8,193 nt of DNA from Chloroflexi bacterium RBG_16_56_11 (GCA_001796865.1 MGNQ01000047.1:4293-12485), one strand, 5' to 3'. Numbered from the stretch's first letter, positions 1 through 5,764 are shown. The notes: a model not told the origin generated them from the sequence alone. Program-made: numbers and translations.

Positions 1-403
1 CGGTATAAGGGTACTCGCCCGGTTCGGTTAAAGTCTGGCTCAAACGGGCGCCCGTGCCGATGCTGCCCGTATCGGGTGTTTTAAACTTGGAATCGGAAGT
101 AGGGGTCACCCAGTGGCGGCGGTCATCCTGGTTGAACCAGGTAACCTTGGTGCCGACCGGTACGGTAATCGTCGCCGGGACAAAGCCTTCGGCGGTGATG
201 GCCACTTCTACAACGTTGGCGGTCCCGGTCGGTGGGGAGGTCGTGGCGGTAGTCGGGGGTGTTGTCGTCGTGGTCGTCGGCGCCGTCGTTGGGGCTGTCG
301 TCGCTGTGGTGGTCGTTTCCGAGCCTCCCCCGCAACCGGCCGCGGCCAATATTACTGACAGCACTGACACGACTAAAATCATCAGGTAGACTGCCTTTTT
401 CAT
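1..403 (-). CDS. Cupredoxin-domain lipoprotein, C-terminus cut by window edge
   Basis: Reading leftward from an ATG at 403 the frame stays open to the window edge, giving 134 residues. An SD (GGGAGGT) lies 4 nt before the ATG. Residues 1-24 are a lipoprotein signal peptide: MKK, then a hydrophobic core (about 5-22), then AAGC with C24 as the likely lipidated cysteine. Residues 25-60 are a Gly then Thr/Pro/Ala linker, a low-complexity tether. From about residue 61 comes a cupredoxin-like beta-barrel: the EVAITAEGFVPATITVPVG stretch, VTWFNQDD, and a histidine (about 97, in RRHWV) at the place of the first copper ligand. The last residues visible, PGEYPYT, precede the expected Cys-x-x-H-x-x-x-M ligand loop, which lies outside the window. 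Inferred role: copper-binding electron carrier or copper-handling protein anchored on the outer face of the membrane. Redox partner unknown. Copper binding cannot be confirmed without the C-terminal loop. Confidence 0.82.
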   Translation of the reverse strand, partial: MKKAVYLMILVVSVLSVILAAAGCGGGSETTTTATTAPTTAPTTTTTTPPTTATTSPPTGTANVVEVAITAEGFVPATITVPVGTKVTWFNQDDRRHWVTPTSDSKFKTPDTGSIGTGARLSQTLTEPGEYPYT

Positions 404-489
404 GATTACCTCCCTTTCGTTTTTACCGGGTTCTGTCCAGGTATGAAGTGGCATGACAGCTGTCTATCCTAATTCAAATCTTGACTTTG

Positions 490-517
490 ATTATACCACT
501 ATCTCACGGCGCGTCAA
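490..517 (-). promoter_or_regulatory. Sigma70-type promoter of the cupredoxin lipoprotein gene
   Basis: On the minus strand TTGACG (517-512) and a perfect TATAAT (495-490) are separated by 16 nt. The expected transcript start is near 483, giving a leader of about 80 nt to the ATG at 403. A perfect 10-bp palindrome, GACAGCTGTC (455-464), lies in that leader and might be a regulator site. The promoter sits in the 140-nt gap after fprA, so the lipoprotein gene can be transcribed independently of fprA. Confidence 0.75.
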
Positions 518-543
518 CAGGGTGCGTCTGTAATTTTATTCGC

Positions 544-1734
544 TCAGGCGCGGGTCAGTCCGGCCTCCTGGTGCTTCCGCGCGATGTTTTCCGCCAGCTC
601 GTCGAGCGCGCGGAACTCCGCCTCTCCGGCCGAACCCTTGGCCAGTACCGGCGGCAGGAATTCGACCTTCAGGTTGGGCAGCATCGCGGCGATTTGCTCT
701 ACGGCTTTGCCGCCCCAACCATACGCACCGATGACGCTGGCGTATTTGGCCCTGGGCTTGAGGGCGTTGGCCAGGAAGACGGCGTAGGCGGCGGCGGGGT
801 GCGGGCCGGTCAGCACGGTGGGCGTCCCGATGACTATCGTCGCGGCGTCCACCAGGGACATCGCTAGCTTACCCAGGTCGACGGACGCCAGGTCGACCTG
901 TTGCACCGTTACACCCCGCCGGGAAAGCGCGTCAACGAGGTAGGAGACCATTTTACGCGTGCTCCCGTGCATCGAGATATAAGGGATGACCACGACGTTG
1001 CCCGGCTTGTCATCGGCCCAGCTCTGGTAGGCCTTTATCACCCACTCCGGTTTATCGTACATCGGCCCGTGGCTCGGCGCGATGATATCGATGGCGTAGT
1101 CCTTGAGTTTTTCCAGGTTCTTCTGGATGTTGCTCCGGAACGGCATCATGATTTCCGCGAAATACCTCTTCGCGGAATCGTGGACGATAGCTTCGCTATT
1201 GATATACATGTCCGTCGTGGCCAGGTGCGACCCGAAAAAATCGCAGGAGAACAGGATTCTTTCTTCCCTGAGATACGTCACCATTGTCTCCGGCCAGTGC
1301 ACCCATGGTGTGTGCACGAACTCCAGGGTCCGCCCTCCCAGTGAAATTGTCGCCTTGTCTTCCACCGTCTTGAACTTCTCCGCTGACACCTTGAAACGGT
1401 CCGTTAACAAGCCCTGGCAGCGGGGAGAACACACCGCCACGGCTTCCGGGTATTTTGCCAGCACCTGGACGATGCTCCCGGAATGGTCCGGCTCGGCGTG
1501 GTTGAAAACAACGTAATCGACGTGGTCTACGTTGAGCTGGTCCAGGTTGGCGAACAGCACCTCGCGCATGCTGGGGTCGATGGTGTCAATCAGCACGGTC
1601 TTTTGGTTGCCTTTCACCAGGTAAGAGTTGTAGCTGGTCCCGTCCGGCAGTGGTATCAGTGCGTCGAAAAGACGCCTGTCCCAGTCCACCGCGCCGATAC
1701 CATAGACATCTTTCCTTATTTCTCTGGGTCTCAT
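544..1734 (-). CDS. fprA: A-type flavodiiron protein (FprA / rubredoxin:oxygen oxidoreductase family)
   Basis: This 396-residue protein has the normal length and order for a class A flavodiiron protein. An N-terminal metallo-beta-lactamase-like domain (about 1-245) carries the diiron site; a C-terminal flavodoxin domain (about 247-390) binds FMN. Ligands line up with the Desulfovibrio ROO set: H79, E81, D83 and H84 in NHAEPDHSGS, H146 in the WVHWPET motif, D165 in SCDFFGSH, and H222 in PSHGPMY. FMN contacts are PYISMHGSTRK (251-261), GTPTVLTG (303-310) and GAYGWGG (336-342). Family role: cytoplasmic four-electron reduction of O2 to water, or NO to N2O, with electrons usually from rubredoxin; no rubredoxin or its reductase is in the window. 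The ATG at 1734 has an SD (AAGGAG) 6 nt upstream. It is transcribed away from the response regulator across a shared 311-bp region with a PerR-box-like site. O2 versus NO preference cannot be told from sequence. Confidence 0.95.
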   Translation of the reverse strand: MRPREIRKDVYGIGAVDWDRRLFDALIPLPDGTSYNSYLVKGNQKTVLIDTIDPSMREVLFANLDQLNVDHVDYVVFNHAEPDHSGSIVQVLAKYPEAVAVCSPRCQGLLTDRFKVSAEKFKTVEDKATISLGGRTLEFVHTPWVHWPETMVTYLREERILFSCDFFGSHLATTDMYINSEAIVHDSAKRYFAEIMMPFRSNIQKNLEKLKDYAIDIIAPSHGPMYDKPEWVIKAYQSWADDKPGNVVVIPYISMHGSTRKMVSYLVDALSRRGVTVQQVDLASVDLGKLAMSLVDAATIVIGTPTVLTGPHPAAAYAVFLANALKPRAKYASVIGAYGWGGKAVEQIAAMLPNLKVEFLPPVLAKGSAGEAEFRALDELAENIARKHQEAGLTRA

Positions 1735-1802
1735 GTCGCTCCTTCTAATCCCTTACGGGCTTCATTTATTTATCAAGACTCTCCATGTTATATTCAATCA
1801 TT

Positions 1803-1808
1803 ATTATA
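1803..1808 (-). promoter_or_regulatory. Possible -10 element for fprA
   Basis: A perfect TATAAT on the minus strand lies about 70 nt upstream of the fprA ATG. No good -35 sits 16-18 nt further upstream (best is TGGCCT), so the assignment is weak. It could work with an activator or be incidental in this AT-rich stretch. Confidence 0.35.
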
Positions 1809-1848
1809 AAAGTTCTTCAACCGCGAGGCCAGTTTTCGGGCCGTGAAA

Positions 1849-1870
1849 TGATAACATAATTATTACATCA
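1849..1870. promoter_or_regulatory. PerR/Fur-box-like palindrome in the fprA-regulator intergenic region
   Basis: The sequence reads TGAT-N3-ATAATTAT-N3-ATCA, an interrupted palindrome with 16 of 22 positions symmetric. The 15-mer at 1854-1868 matches the Bacillus PerR box (TTATAATNATTATAA) at 10 of 14 fixed positions by hand alignment. fprA is a known PerR target in Clostridium acetobutylicum, and a PerR-like gene lies 2 kb away, so control of fprA is plausible. The site is upstream of the tentative fprA -10, so the mechanism is unclear. The rest of the gap 1735-2045 holds only the promoter elements listed separately; no ORF or RNA gene is seen. Confidence 0.45.
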
Positions 1871-1987
1871 GGCCGTGGCGCCCCCGGCGACCGGTGGAGT
1901 GACCATGGCGCTGTTCAATCCGTTATAATCGGAGTGGGCGTTCATCTGTGCACTGGCGTAAGTTGGTGGTGCCGGCCTGGCATTACG

Positions 1988-2017
1988 TTGACATTTCTTT
2001 ACGTTTGGCATTATTAT
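1988..2017 (+). promoter_or_regulatory. Promoter of the response regulator gene, with a direct repeat across the -35
   Basis: A perfect TTGACA (1988-1993) is followed after 18 nt by TATTAT (2012-2017), placing the transcript start near 2024 and leaving a leader of about 22 nt before the ATG at 2046. A direct repeat starts at 1983 and 1999 (TTACGTT, then CATT after a short gap in each copy; period 16 nt) and spans the -35. Tandem half-sites are typical of OmpR/PhoB-type regulators, so this may be an autoregulatory site, but the match is short. Confidence 0.6.
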
Positions 2018-2045
2018 ATTTCACGAAGGGTCAGGGACTGTTTTC

Positions 2046-2753
2046 ATGAAAAAATTCCGCGTCCTGGTTGTCGACGATGAGACAAGGATTTTGAATTTCC
2101 TGGTAGCCAGGCTCAACGCCTCGGGGTATGAGGTGATTACGGCCGCCAACGGCGTCGAGGGCCTGGAGCAGGTCAAGGCGCAGGAGCCCGATCTCGTCGT
2201 TCTCGACCTCCTCATGCCGAAAATGGATGGGCTTGAGATGCTCAAAGAGCTCCGCAGTTTCTCCATGGTGCCGGTAATTATCCTCACCGCCAGGGGTGCT
2301 GATTCCGACCGTATCCGCGGCCTGCAGCTCGGGGCGGACGACTACCTCCCCAAACCCTTCAACCCCGATGAGCTCGTCGCCAGGATGGAGGCTATCCGCC
2401 GGCGACTCGGCCCCGGACAAAGACGCGAGCCGGCGGAAGTCTACCGGCTCGAAAACGTGACTATCGACTTTAAAAACCGTAATGTCCTCGTCGCCGGCGA
2501 GGTGAAATATCTTACCCGCATCGAGTGGCTTCTCCTGAGCCAGCTTATCAGCAATGCCGGCCGGCTCATGCTTTATGATGAGCTCTTGACCAAGGTCTGG
2601 GGGCCGGAGTACCGGGACGATGTTCAAATCCTGCGGACCTGGATAAGTCGGCTCCGTAACAAGCTGGAGAGCCACCCCGAAAGCCCCGCCATTATACGCA
2701 CCATTCCCAAGACCGGCTACATCATCGACCAGGTGAAGACTTCGGAAGGGTAG
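2046..2753 (+). CDS. OmpR/PhoB-family response regulator, no adjacent kinase
   Basis: The 235 residues form two domains of usual length. The receiver (about 3-120) has the acidic pair D10/D11, phosphoacceptor D54 in VVLDLLMPKMDG, T81, Y100 and K103 in the DDYLPKPF motif. The winged-helix DNA-binding domain (about 135-230) has LTRIEWLLLSQL, the recognition region DDVQILRTWISRLRNKLE, and the wing IIRTIPKTGYII. It should act as a phosphorylation-dependent cytoplasmic transcription factor. No histidine kinase is encoded on either side, so it is an orphan in this window and its signal is unknown. The start has only a weak SD (AGGGA, about 9 nt upstream), but the KKFRVLVVDDE start fits the family. 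It resembles the KdpE/PhoB group, but no target can be assigned. It may act on the divergent fprA or its own gene, since it sits beside that shared control region. Confidence 0.93.
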   Translation: MKKFRVLVVDDETRILNFLVARLNASGYEVITAANGVEGLEQVKAQEPDLVVLDLLMPKMDGLEMLKELRSFSMVPVIILTARGADSDRIRGLQLGADDYLPKPFNPDELVARMEAIRRRLGPGQRREPAEVYRLENVTIDFKNRNVLVAGEVKYLTRIEWLLLSQLISNAGRLMLYDELLTKVWGPEYRDDVQILRTWISRLRNKLESHPESPAIIRTIPKTGYIIDQVKTSEG

Positions 2754-2789
2754 TCACCGCCGCCGCCCCCTCGGCACAATGTCATAGAT

Positions 2790-2819
2790 TTGTAACTTTT
2801 CCCACCTCGATTTTATAAC
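2790..2819 (+). promoter_or_regulatory. Candidate promoter of the CRP/FNR-family gene
   Basis: TTGTAA (2790-2795) and TATAAC (2814-2819) are separated by 18 nt, predicting a start near 2826 and a leader of about 140 nt before the ATG at 2967. The -35 matches the consensus at 4 of 6 positions and the -10 at 5 of 6. Confidence 0.45.
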
Positions 2820-2841
2820 TTCTTTATTGTCAAAAAGTTAT
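2815..2841. promoter_or_regulatory. Inverted repeat ATAACTT-N13-AAGTTAT, possible operator
   Basis: Two perfect 7-bp arms (2815-2821 and 2835-2841) flank 13 nt, overlapping the predicted -10 and start point of the CRP/FNR-family gene. The placement fits a repressor or autoregulatory site. The arms match neither the CRP (TGTGA) nor the FNR (TTGAT) consensus, so the binding protein is unknown. Confidence 0.4.
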
Positions 2842-2887
2842 CATTGTTCTGTACATTCCTGAAATATCCTGAGCCCTGTTATTGGTG

Positions 2888-2911
2888 GGCTTCGACAGCC
2901 GGGCAACCGGC
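2888..2911 (+). other. Two mutually exclusive small hairpins in the CRP/FNR leader
   Basis: GCCGG-GCAA-CCGGC (2898-2911) is a 5-bp stem closed by a GNRA-type loop. Just upstream, GGCT (2888-2891) can pair with AGCC (2897-2900), which would break the first stem. The stems are short and match no riboswitch class I recognise. Confidence 0.25.
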
Positions 2912-2947
2912 AAGAGACCAGGATAGCGGGAGGGAGGTAACTTTAAA

Positions 2948-2986
2948 GTGATTCGGGGGTGGGAAGATGACTACGCCGGCGGCTAA
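2948..2986 (+). CDS. Twelve-codon leader ORF overlapping the CRP/FNR start
   Basis: A GTG at 2948 opens a frame of 12 codons (MIRGWEDDYAGG if GTG is read as Met) ending in TAA at 2984-2986, so it overlaps the first 20 nt of the downstream gene in another frame. The strong SD AGGGAGGT (2931-2938) is 9 nt before this GTG but 28 nt before the regulator's ATG, and the regulator frame has no upstream start because a TGA at 2949 closes it. The strong SD therefore serves this leader, or nothing. Translational coupling or ribosome-mediated control of the regulator is inferred. The peptide is not enriched in any one amino acid, which argues against a classical attenuator. Confidence 0.4.
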   Translation: MIRGWEDDYAGG

Positions 2987-3677
2987 CCTGGAACGACCCG
3001 CGGAGAAAGCAATCGATATCGGGTTTCTCAAACTCAGTCCCATTTTTGCCGGAATCGATGACGGACTGCTCGAAAAAGTCGCCCGTGCCATGGTGGTGAG
3101 GTCGGTGGAAAAACATGAAATCATCTGGCTGGAGCAGGAGCCCGCCAGGACCATTTATATCATGGAGTCCGGACTCATTAAGCTGTTCAAGACCTCCCTC
3201 GGCGGCAAGGAGCAAATCCTCCGGCTCGTCCGCCCCGGCGATTGTTTTGGACATGCCGGCGCCTTTAACGGTGGCAATAACCCGGAAAGCGCCCAGTCCC
3301 TGGTCCCTTCGCTCCTTTACGGGATTACCCGGAGCAACCTCGAGAGTCTCCTTGCTGAATATCCGGCTTTGACCCGCAATCTGATTAAACTGATGGCGAC
3401 GGAAATGCACCACTACATATCCCTGGTGGAAGACCTTTCCTTGAGGTGCGTCTCCGGTCGCCTCGCCAGGATGTTACTCACGGATAACCACCAGGCCGTC
3501 TGCGACGCCTCGCTGCTGCTTACCCGGTCTGACATGGCCGCGATGACCGGGACCGTCCGCGAGGTGGTCGGCAAATCGCTCAAGGCCCTCGAGGACCGGG
3601 GGGTCATCAGGTATGACCGCCGCAAAATCGTCATCAAGGACCGGGAAGCGCTTGAGACGATTATGCTTTCGAGCTAG
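2967..3677 (+). CDS. CRP/FNR-family transcriptional regulator
   Basis: The 236-residue protein has the CRP/FNR layout: an N-terminal cyclic-nucleotide-binding-like beta-barrel (about 20-135; LSPIFAGIDD, ESGLIKLFKTSLGGKEQILRL, PGDCFGH), a long dimerisation helix (about 135-165) and a C-terminal winged helix whose recognition region is LTRSDMAAMTGTVREVVGKS (185-204), with the usual RE pair at 198-199. Cysteines occur only at 93, 161 and 179, so the FNR-type four-cysteine [4Fe-4S] cluster is missing. The phosphate-binding loop of cAMP-binding CRP is not recognisable either. The effector is unknown; haem, a metabolite or a thiol switch are all possible. The ATG at 2967 has only a G-rich run just upstream, while the good SD is used by an overlapping leader ORF. 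Its place among oxygen-defence genes suggests a redox or energy-related regulon, which is inference. Confidence 0.92.
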   Translation: MTTPAANLERPAEKAIDIGFLKLSPIFAGIDDGLLEKVARAMVVRSVEKHEIIWLEQEPARTIYIMESGLIKLFKTSLGGKEQILRLVRPGDCFGHAGAFNGGNNPESAQSLVPSLLYGITRSNLESLLAEYPALTRNLIKLMATEMHHYISLVEDLSLRCVSGRLARMLLTDNHQAVCDASLLLTRSDMAAMTGTVREVVGKSLKALEDRGVIRYDRRKIVIKDREALETIMLSS

Positions 3678-3692
3678 CTTCATAAGCGTTCG

Positions 3693-3729
3693 AACCTGGA
3701 CCGGTAACAGCCGGCCGCCCGGCAAGGTT
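3693..3729 (+). terminator. Weak hairpin after the CRP/FNR gene
   Basis: AACCT (3693-3697) and CCGG (3701-3704) can pair with CCGG (3719-3722) and AGGTT (3725-3729), making an interrupted stem-loop just after the stop codon. There is no U-tract, so an intrinsic terminator is doubtful. Confidence 0.2.
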
Positions 3730-3795
3730 AGAATCTGTCCTGGAATGTAAGAACTCAAGAAAAGCTCCGCCTTTAATACCTGGTTTCTCAATGTA

Positions 3796-3825
3796 TTGAC
3801 TTCGGGCCGTGCGGGTTTGTATAAT
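3796..3825 (+). promoter_or_regulatory. Promoter of the PerR-like gene
   Basis: TTGACT (3796-3801) and a perfect TATAAT (3820-3825) are 18 nt apart. Transcription should begin near 3832, only about 18 nt before the ATG at 3850, so the mRNA leader would be very short. Confidence 0.75.
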
Positions 3826-3845
3826 TAGTATCAGGAACTGATACT
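3819..3845. promoter_or_regulatory. Operator region of the PerR-like gene: PerR-box-like motif plus perfect palindrome
   Basis: Positions 3819-3833 (GTATAATTAGTATCA) match the Bacillus PerR box at 11 of 14 fixed positions and overlap the -10. Overlapping it, AGTATCAG-GAA-CTGATACT (3827-3845) is a perfect 8-bp inverted repeat covering the predicted transcript start. Binding here would block RNA polymerase, so negative autoregulation is the simplest reading. The same 8-bp arm was not seen elsewhere in the window. Confidence 0.65.
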
Positions 3846-3849
3846 GATA

Positions 3850-4236
3850 ATGAGAAGACACACGAGACAAAGGGAAGCCATTGTTCGGCTACTGCGTGGC
3901 ACCAACACCCATCCTACGGCTGACTCTATATATGAAATGGTCAAAAAAGAGATTCCCAACATAAGCAAAGGGACGGTGTACCGGAATCTCAAAGTCTTGC
4001 TGGAAACCGGAGAGGTTTCCGAGCTTAATATCAGGGGTACGGTAAGCAGGTTCGAGGCAAAAAAAGAGATTCATTCTCATTTCCGATGCGAAAGGTGCGG
4101 CCGGGTGTTTGATATAGATGAGCCGGTAGACCAGGGCATAGACCGGAGGGTAGCGGAGAAGACGGGATTCTCCGTCTCCCATCATCAGCTTGAGTTCCGC
4201 GGATTATGTTGTGAGTGCCGGAGTGAAAGCATTTAA
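3850..4236 (+). CDS. perR: PerR-like Fur-family peroxide/metal-responsive repressor
   Basis: This 128-residue protein is of Fur-family length. The N-terminal winged helix (about 1-65) has RHTRQREAIVRLL, HPTADSIY and GTVYRNLKVLLE; the C-terminal dimerisation domain binds metal. Structural zinc ligands are C80/C83 (CERC) and C120/C123 (within GLCCEC). Residues aligning with the Bacillus PerR regulatory site are H21, E69 (Asp85 in B. subtilis), H75, H77 and D88; the SHHQLEFRGLC stretch is also PerR-like. The expected role is a dimeric, Fe/Mn-loaded repressor inactivated by peroxide-driven histidine oxidation. The catalase gene starts 58 nt downstream, a common partnership. The Glu at position 69 is a departure that could change metal preference or peroxide sensitivity, so a Fur-like or other metal role remains possible. 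No clear SD precedes the ATG, but MRRHTRQR is the normal family start and a TAG at 3826 closes the frame upstream. Confidence 0.88.
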   Translation: MRRHTRQREAIVRLLRGTNTHPTADSIYEMVKKEIPNISKGTVYRNLKVLLETGEVSELNIRGTVSRFEAKKEIHSHFRCERCGRVFDIDEPVDQGIDRRVAEKTGFSVSHHQLEFRGLCCECRSESI

Positions 4237-4251
4237 TAGTAGATATATAAT
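4223..4251 (+). promoter_or_regulatory. Candidate promoter of the catalase gene with symmetric -10 region
   Basis: GTGAAA (4223-4228, inside the end of the perR-like gene) and a perfect TATAAT (4246-4251) are 17 nt apart, with a start expected near 4258. GATAT-ATA-ATATC (4242-4254) overlaps the -10 and could be part of a repressor site. Only the left half resembles a PerR box. Read-through from the perR-like gene is also possible. Confidence 0.5.
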
Positions 4252-4294
4252 ATCAAATCGATTCCTAGTAGTAAGAAAATCAAGGAGGATATAA

Positions 4295-5764
4295 ATGGCA
4301 AGGAAAAAGGAATCAAAATTAACCACTGCAGCCGGCGCTCCGGTCGTAGATAACCAGAACACGATGACTGCCGGTCCCCGTGGTCCCGCGCTGCTTCAGG
4401 ACGTCTGGTTCCTGGAAAAACTCGGCCACTTTGATCGCGAGGTTATCCCGGAGCGGCGCATGCACGCCAAAGGGTCCGGAGCTTTTGGGACGTTCACCGT
4501 TACCCATAACATTACTCGCTATACTAAAGCCAAAATCTTTTCTGCGGTGGGACAAAAGACCGATTGCTTCGTGCGATTTTCCACCGTGGCCGGGGAACGG
4601 GGAGCTGCCGATGCCGAACGCGATATCCGTGGCTTCGCCATGAAGTTCTATACTGAAGAAGGTAACTGGGACCTGGTCGGCAACAATACTCCGGTGTTCT
4701 TCCTGCGCGATCCGCTCAAATTTCCTGATCTCAATCACGCCGTCAAACGAGACCCACGCACCAACATGAGAAGCGCCAAAAACAACTGGGACTTCTGGAC
4801 GTCGTTACCAGAGGCGCTACACCAGGTTACCATTGTCATGAGTGACCGCGGTATTCCTTATTCTTATCGCCATATGCACGGTTTCGGTAGCCATACTTTC
4901 AGCCTCATCAATGCTAAAAATCAGAGATTCTGGGTCAAGTTCCATCTGAAAACCCAGCAGGGCATTAAAAACCTGACTGATCAAGAGGCTGAAGCGATAA
5001 TAGGTAAGGACCGCGAAAGCCACCAGCGGGACCTGTATGAAAGTATTGAGAAAGGCGATTACCCCCGTTGGACGATGTATTTCCAGATAATGCCGGAAAA
5101 AGAAGCGGCGACCTACCACTTTAATCCCTTTGACCTGACAAAGGTATGGCTGCACAGGGACTATCCATTAATTGAGGTGGGTGTCCTGGAGCTTAATCGC
5201 AATCCTGAAAACTATTTCGCTGACGTTGAGCAGGCCGCTTTTAATCCGGCCAATATTGTACCCGGTATCGGTTTCTCGCCAGATAAAATGCTGCAGGGTC
5301 GGCTTTTCTCCTACGGTGATGCGCAGCGTTACCGGTTGGGAGTCAATCATCACCTGATTCCGGTCAACGCTCCACGCTGCCCCTTTAACAGTTTTCACCG
5401 CGACGGCGCCATGAGGGTTGACGGTAATCACGGCAGCACGCTGGCTTACGAACCCAATAGCTATGGCCAGTGGCAGCAGCAACCCGATTTTGCCGAACCG
5501 CCGCTCAAGTTAGAGGGTGCCGCTGACCATTGGAACCATCGAGATGATGATGATTACTACACTCAGCCTGGCTTGCTCTTCCGCCTGATGAGCCCCAAAC
5601 AGCAGGCGGCACTCTTTGCTAACACCGCCCGCGCACTGGGCAATGCGCCGAAGGAAGTTAAAATAAGGCACATCGGCAATTGCCTGAAGGCTGACAAAGC
5701 CTATGGTAAGGGTGTCGCCGATGCTCTGGGCATAAAATTGAGCGAAATTCCAAGAAACAATTAA
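4295..5764 (+). CDS. katA: Monofunctional haem catalase
   Basis: Full-length small-subunit catalase, 489 residues, converting 2 H2O2 to water and O2 in the cytoplasm. The active-site signature IPERRMHAKGSGAFGTF spans 51-67 with catalytic H57; the distal Asn is in VGNNTP (N130/N131); the proximal haem ligand is Y340 in RLFSYGDAQR (336-345). The N-terminal TTAAGAPVVDNQNTMTAGPR stretch (10-29) and NHAVKRDPRTN (147-157) are standard. No signal peptide and no C-terminal flavodoxin-like extension are present, unlike large-subunit catalases. A near-perfect SD (AAGGAGG, 4282-4288) lies 6 nt before the ATG, suggesting strong translation. It follows the PerR-like gene and probably belongs to its regulon. 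With the PerR-like gene it looks more AT-rich than the flanking genes. With fprA it would give an anaerobe both peroxide and oxygen removal. Confidence 0.97.
   Translation: MARKKESKLTTAAGAPVVDNQNTMTAGPRGPALLQDVWFLEKLGHFDREVIPERRMHAKGSGAFGTFTVTHNITRYTKAKIFSAVGQKTDCFVRFSTVAGERGAADAERDIRGFAMKFYTEEGNWDLVGNNTPVFFLRDPLKFPDLNHAVKRDPRTNMRSAKNNWDFWTSLPEALHQVTIVMSDRGIPYSYRHMHGFGSHTFSLINAKNQRFWVKFHLKTQQGIKNLTDQEAEAIIGKDRESHQRDLYESIEKGDYPRWTMYFQIMPEKEAATYHFNPFDLTKVWLHRDYPLIEVGVLELNRNPENYFADVEQAAFNPANIVPGIGFSPDKMLQGRLFSYGDAQRYRLGVNHHLIPVNAPRCPFNSFHRDGAMRVDGNHGSTLAYEPNSYGQWQQQPDFAEPPLKLEGAADHWNHRDDDDYYTQPGLLFRLMSPKQQAALFANTARALGNAPKEVKIRHIGNCLKADKAYGKGVADALGIKLSEIPRNN

Noticed and set aside
54..389. Plus-strand Val-rich open frame
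   Set aside because: It is the complement of the Thr/Pro linker of the lipoprotein; the Val/Gly runs are an artefact of that linker.
481..867. Plus-strand open frame opposite the end of fprA
   Set aside because: It is antisense to a well-supported fprA, has Gly/Arg-rich low-complexity composition and no SD; a shadow frame.
2031..2675. Long minus-strand open frame over the response regulator
   Set aside because: It lies opposite a clear receiver plus winged-helix protein and shows no domain.
2870..2966. Riboswitch in the leader of the CRP/FNR gene
   Set aside because: Small hairpins exist but none of the conserved cores of cobalamin, SAM, c-di-GMP or TPP classes is recognisable.
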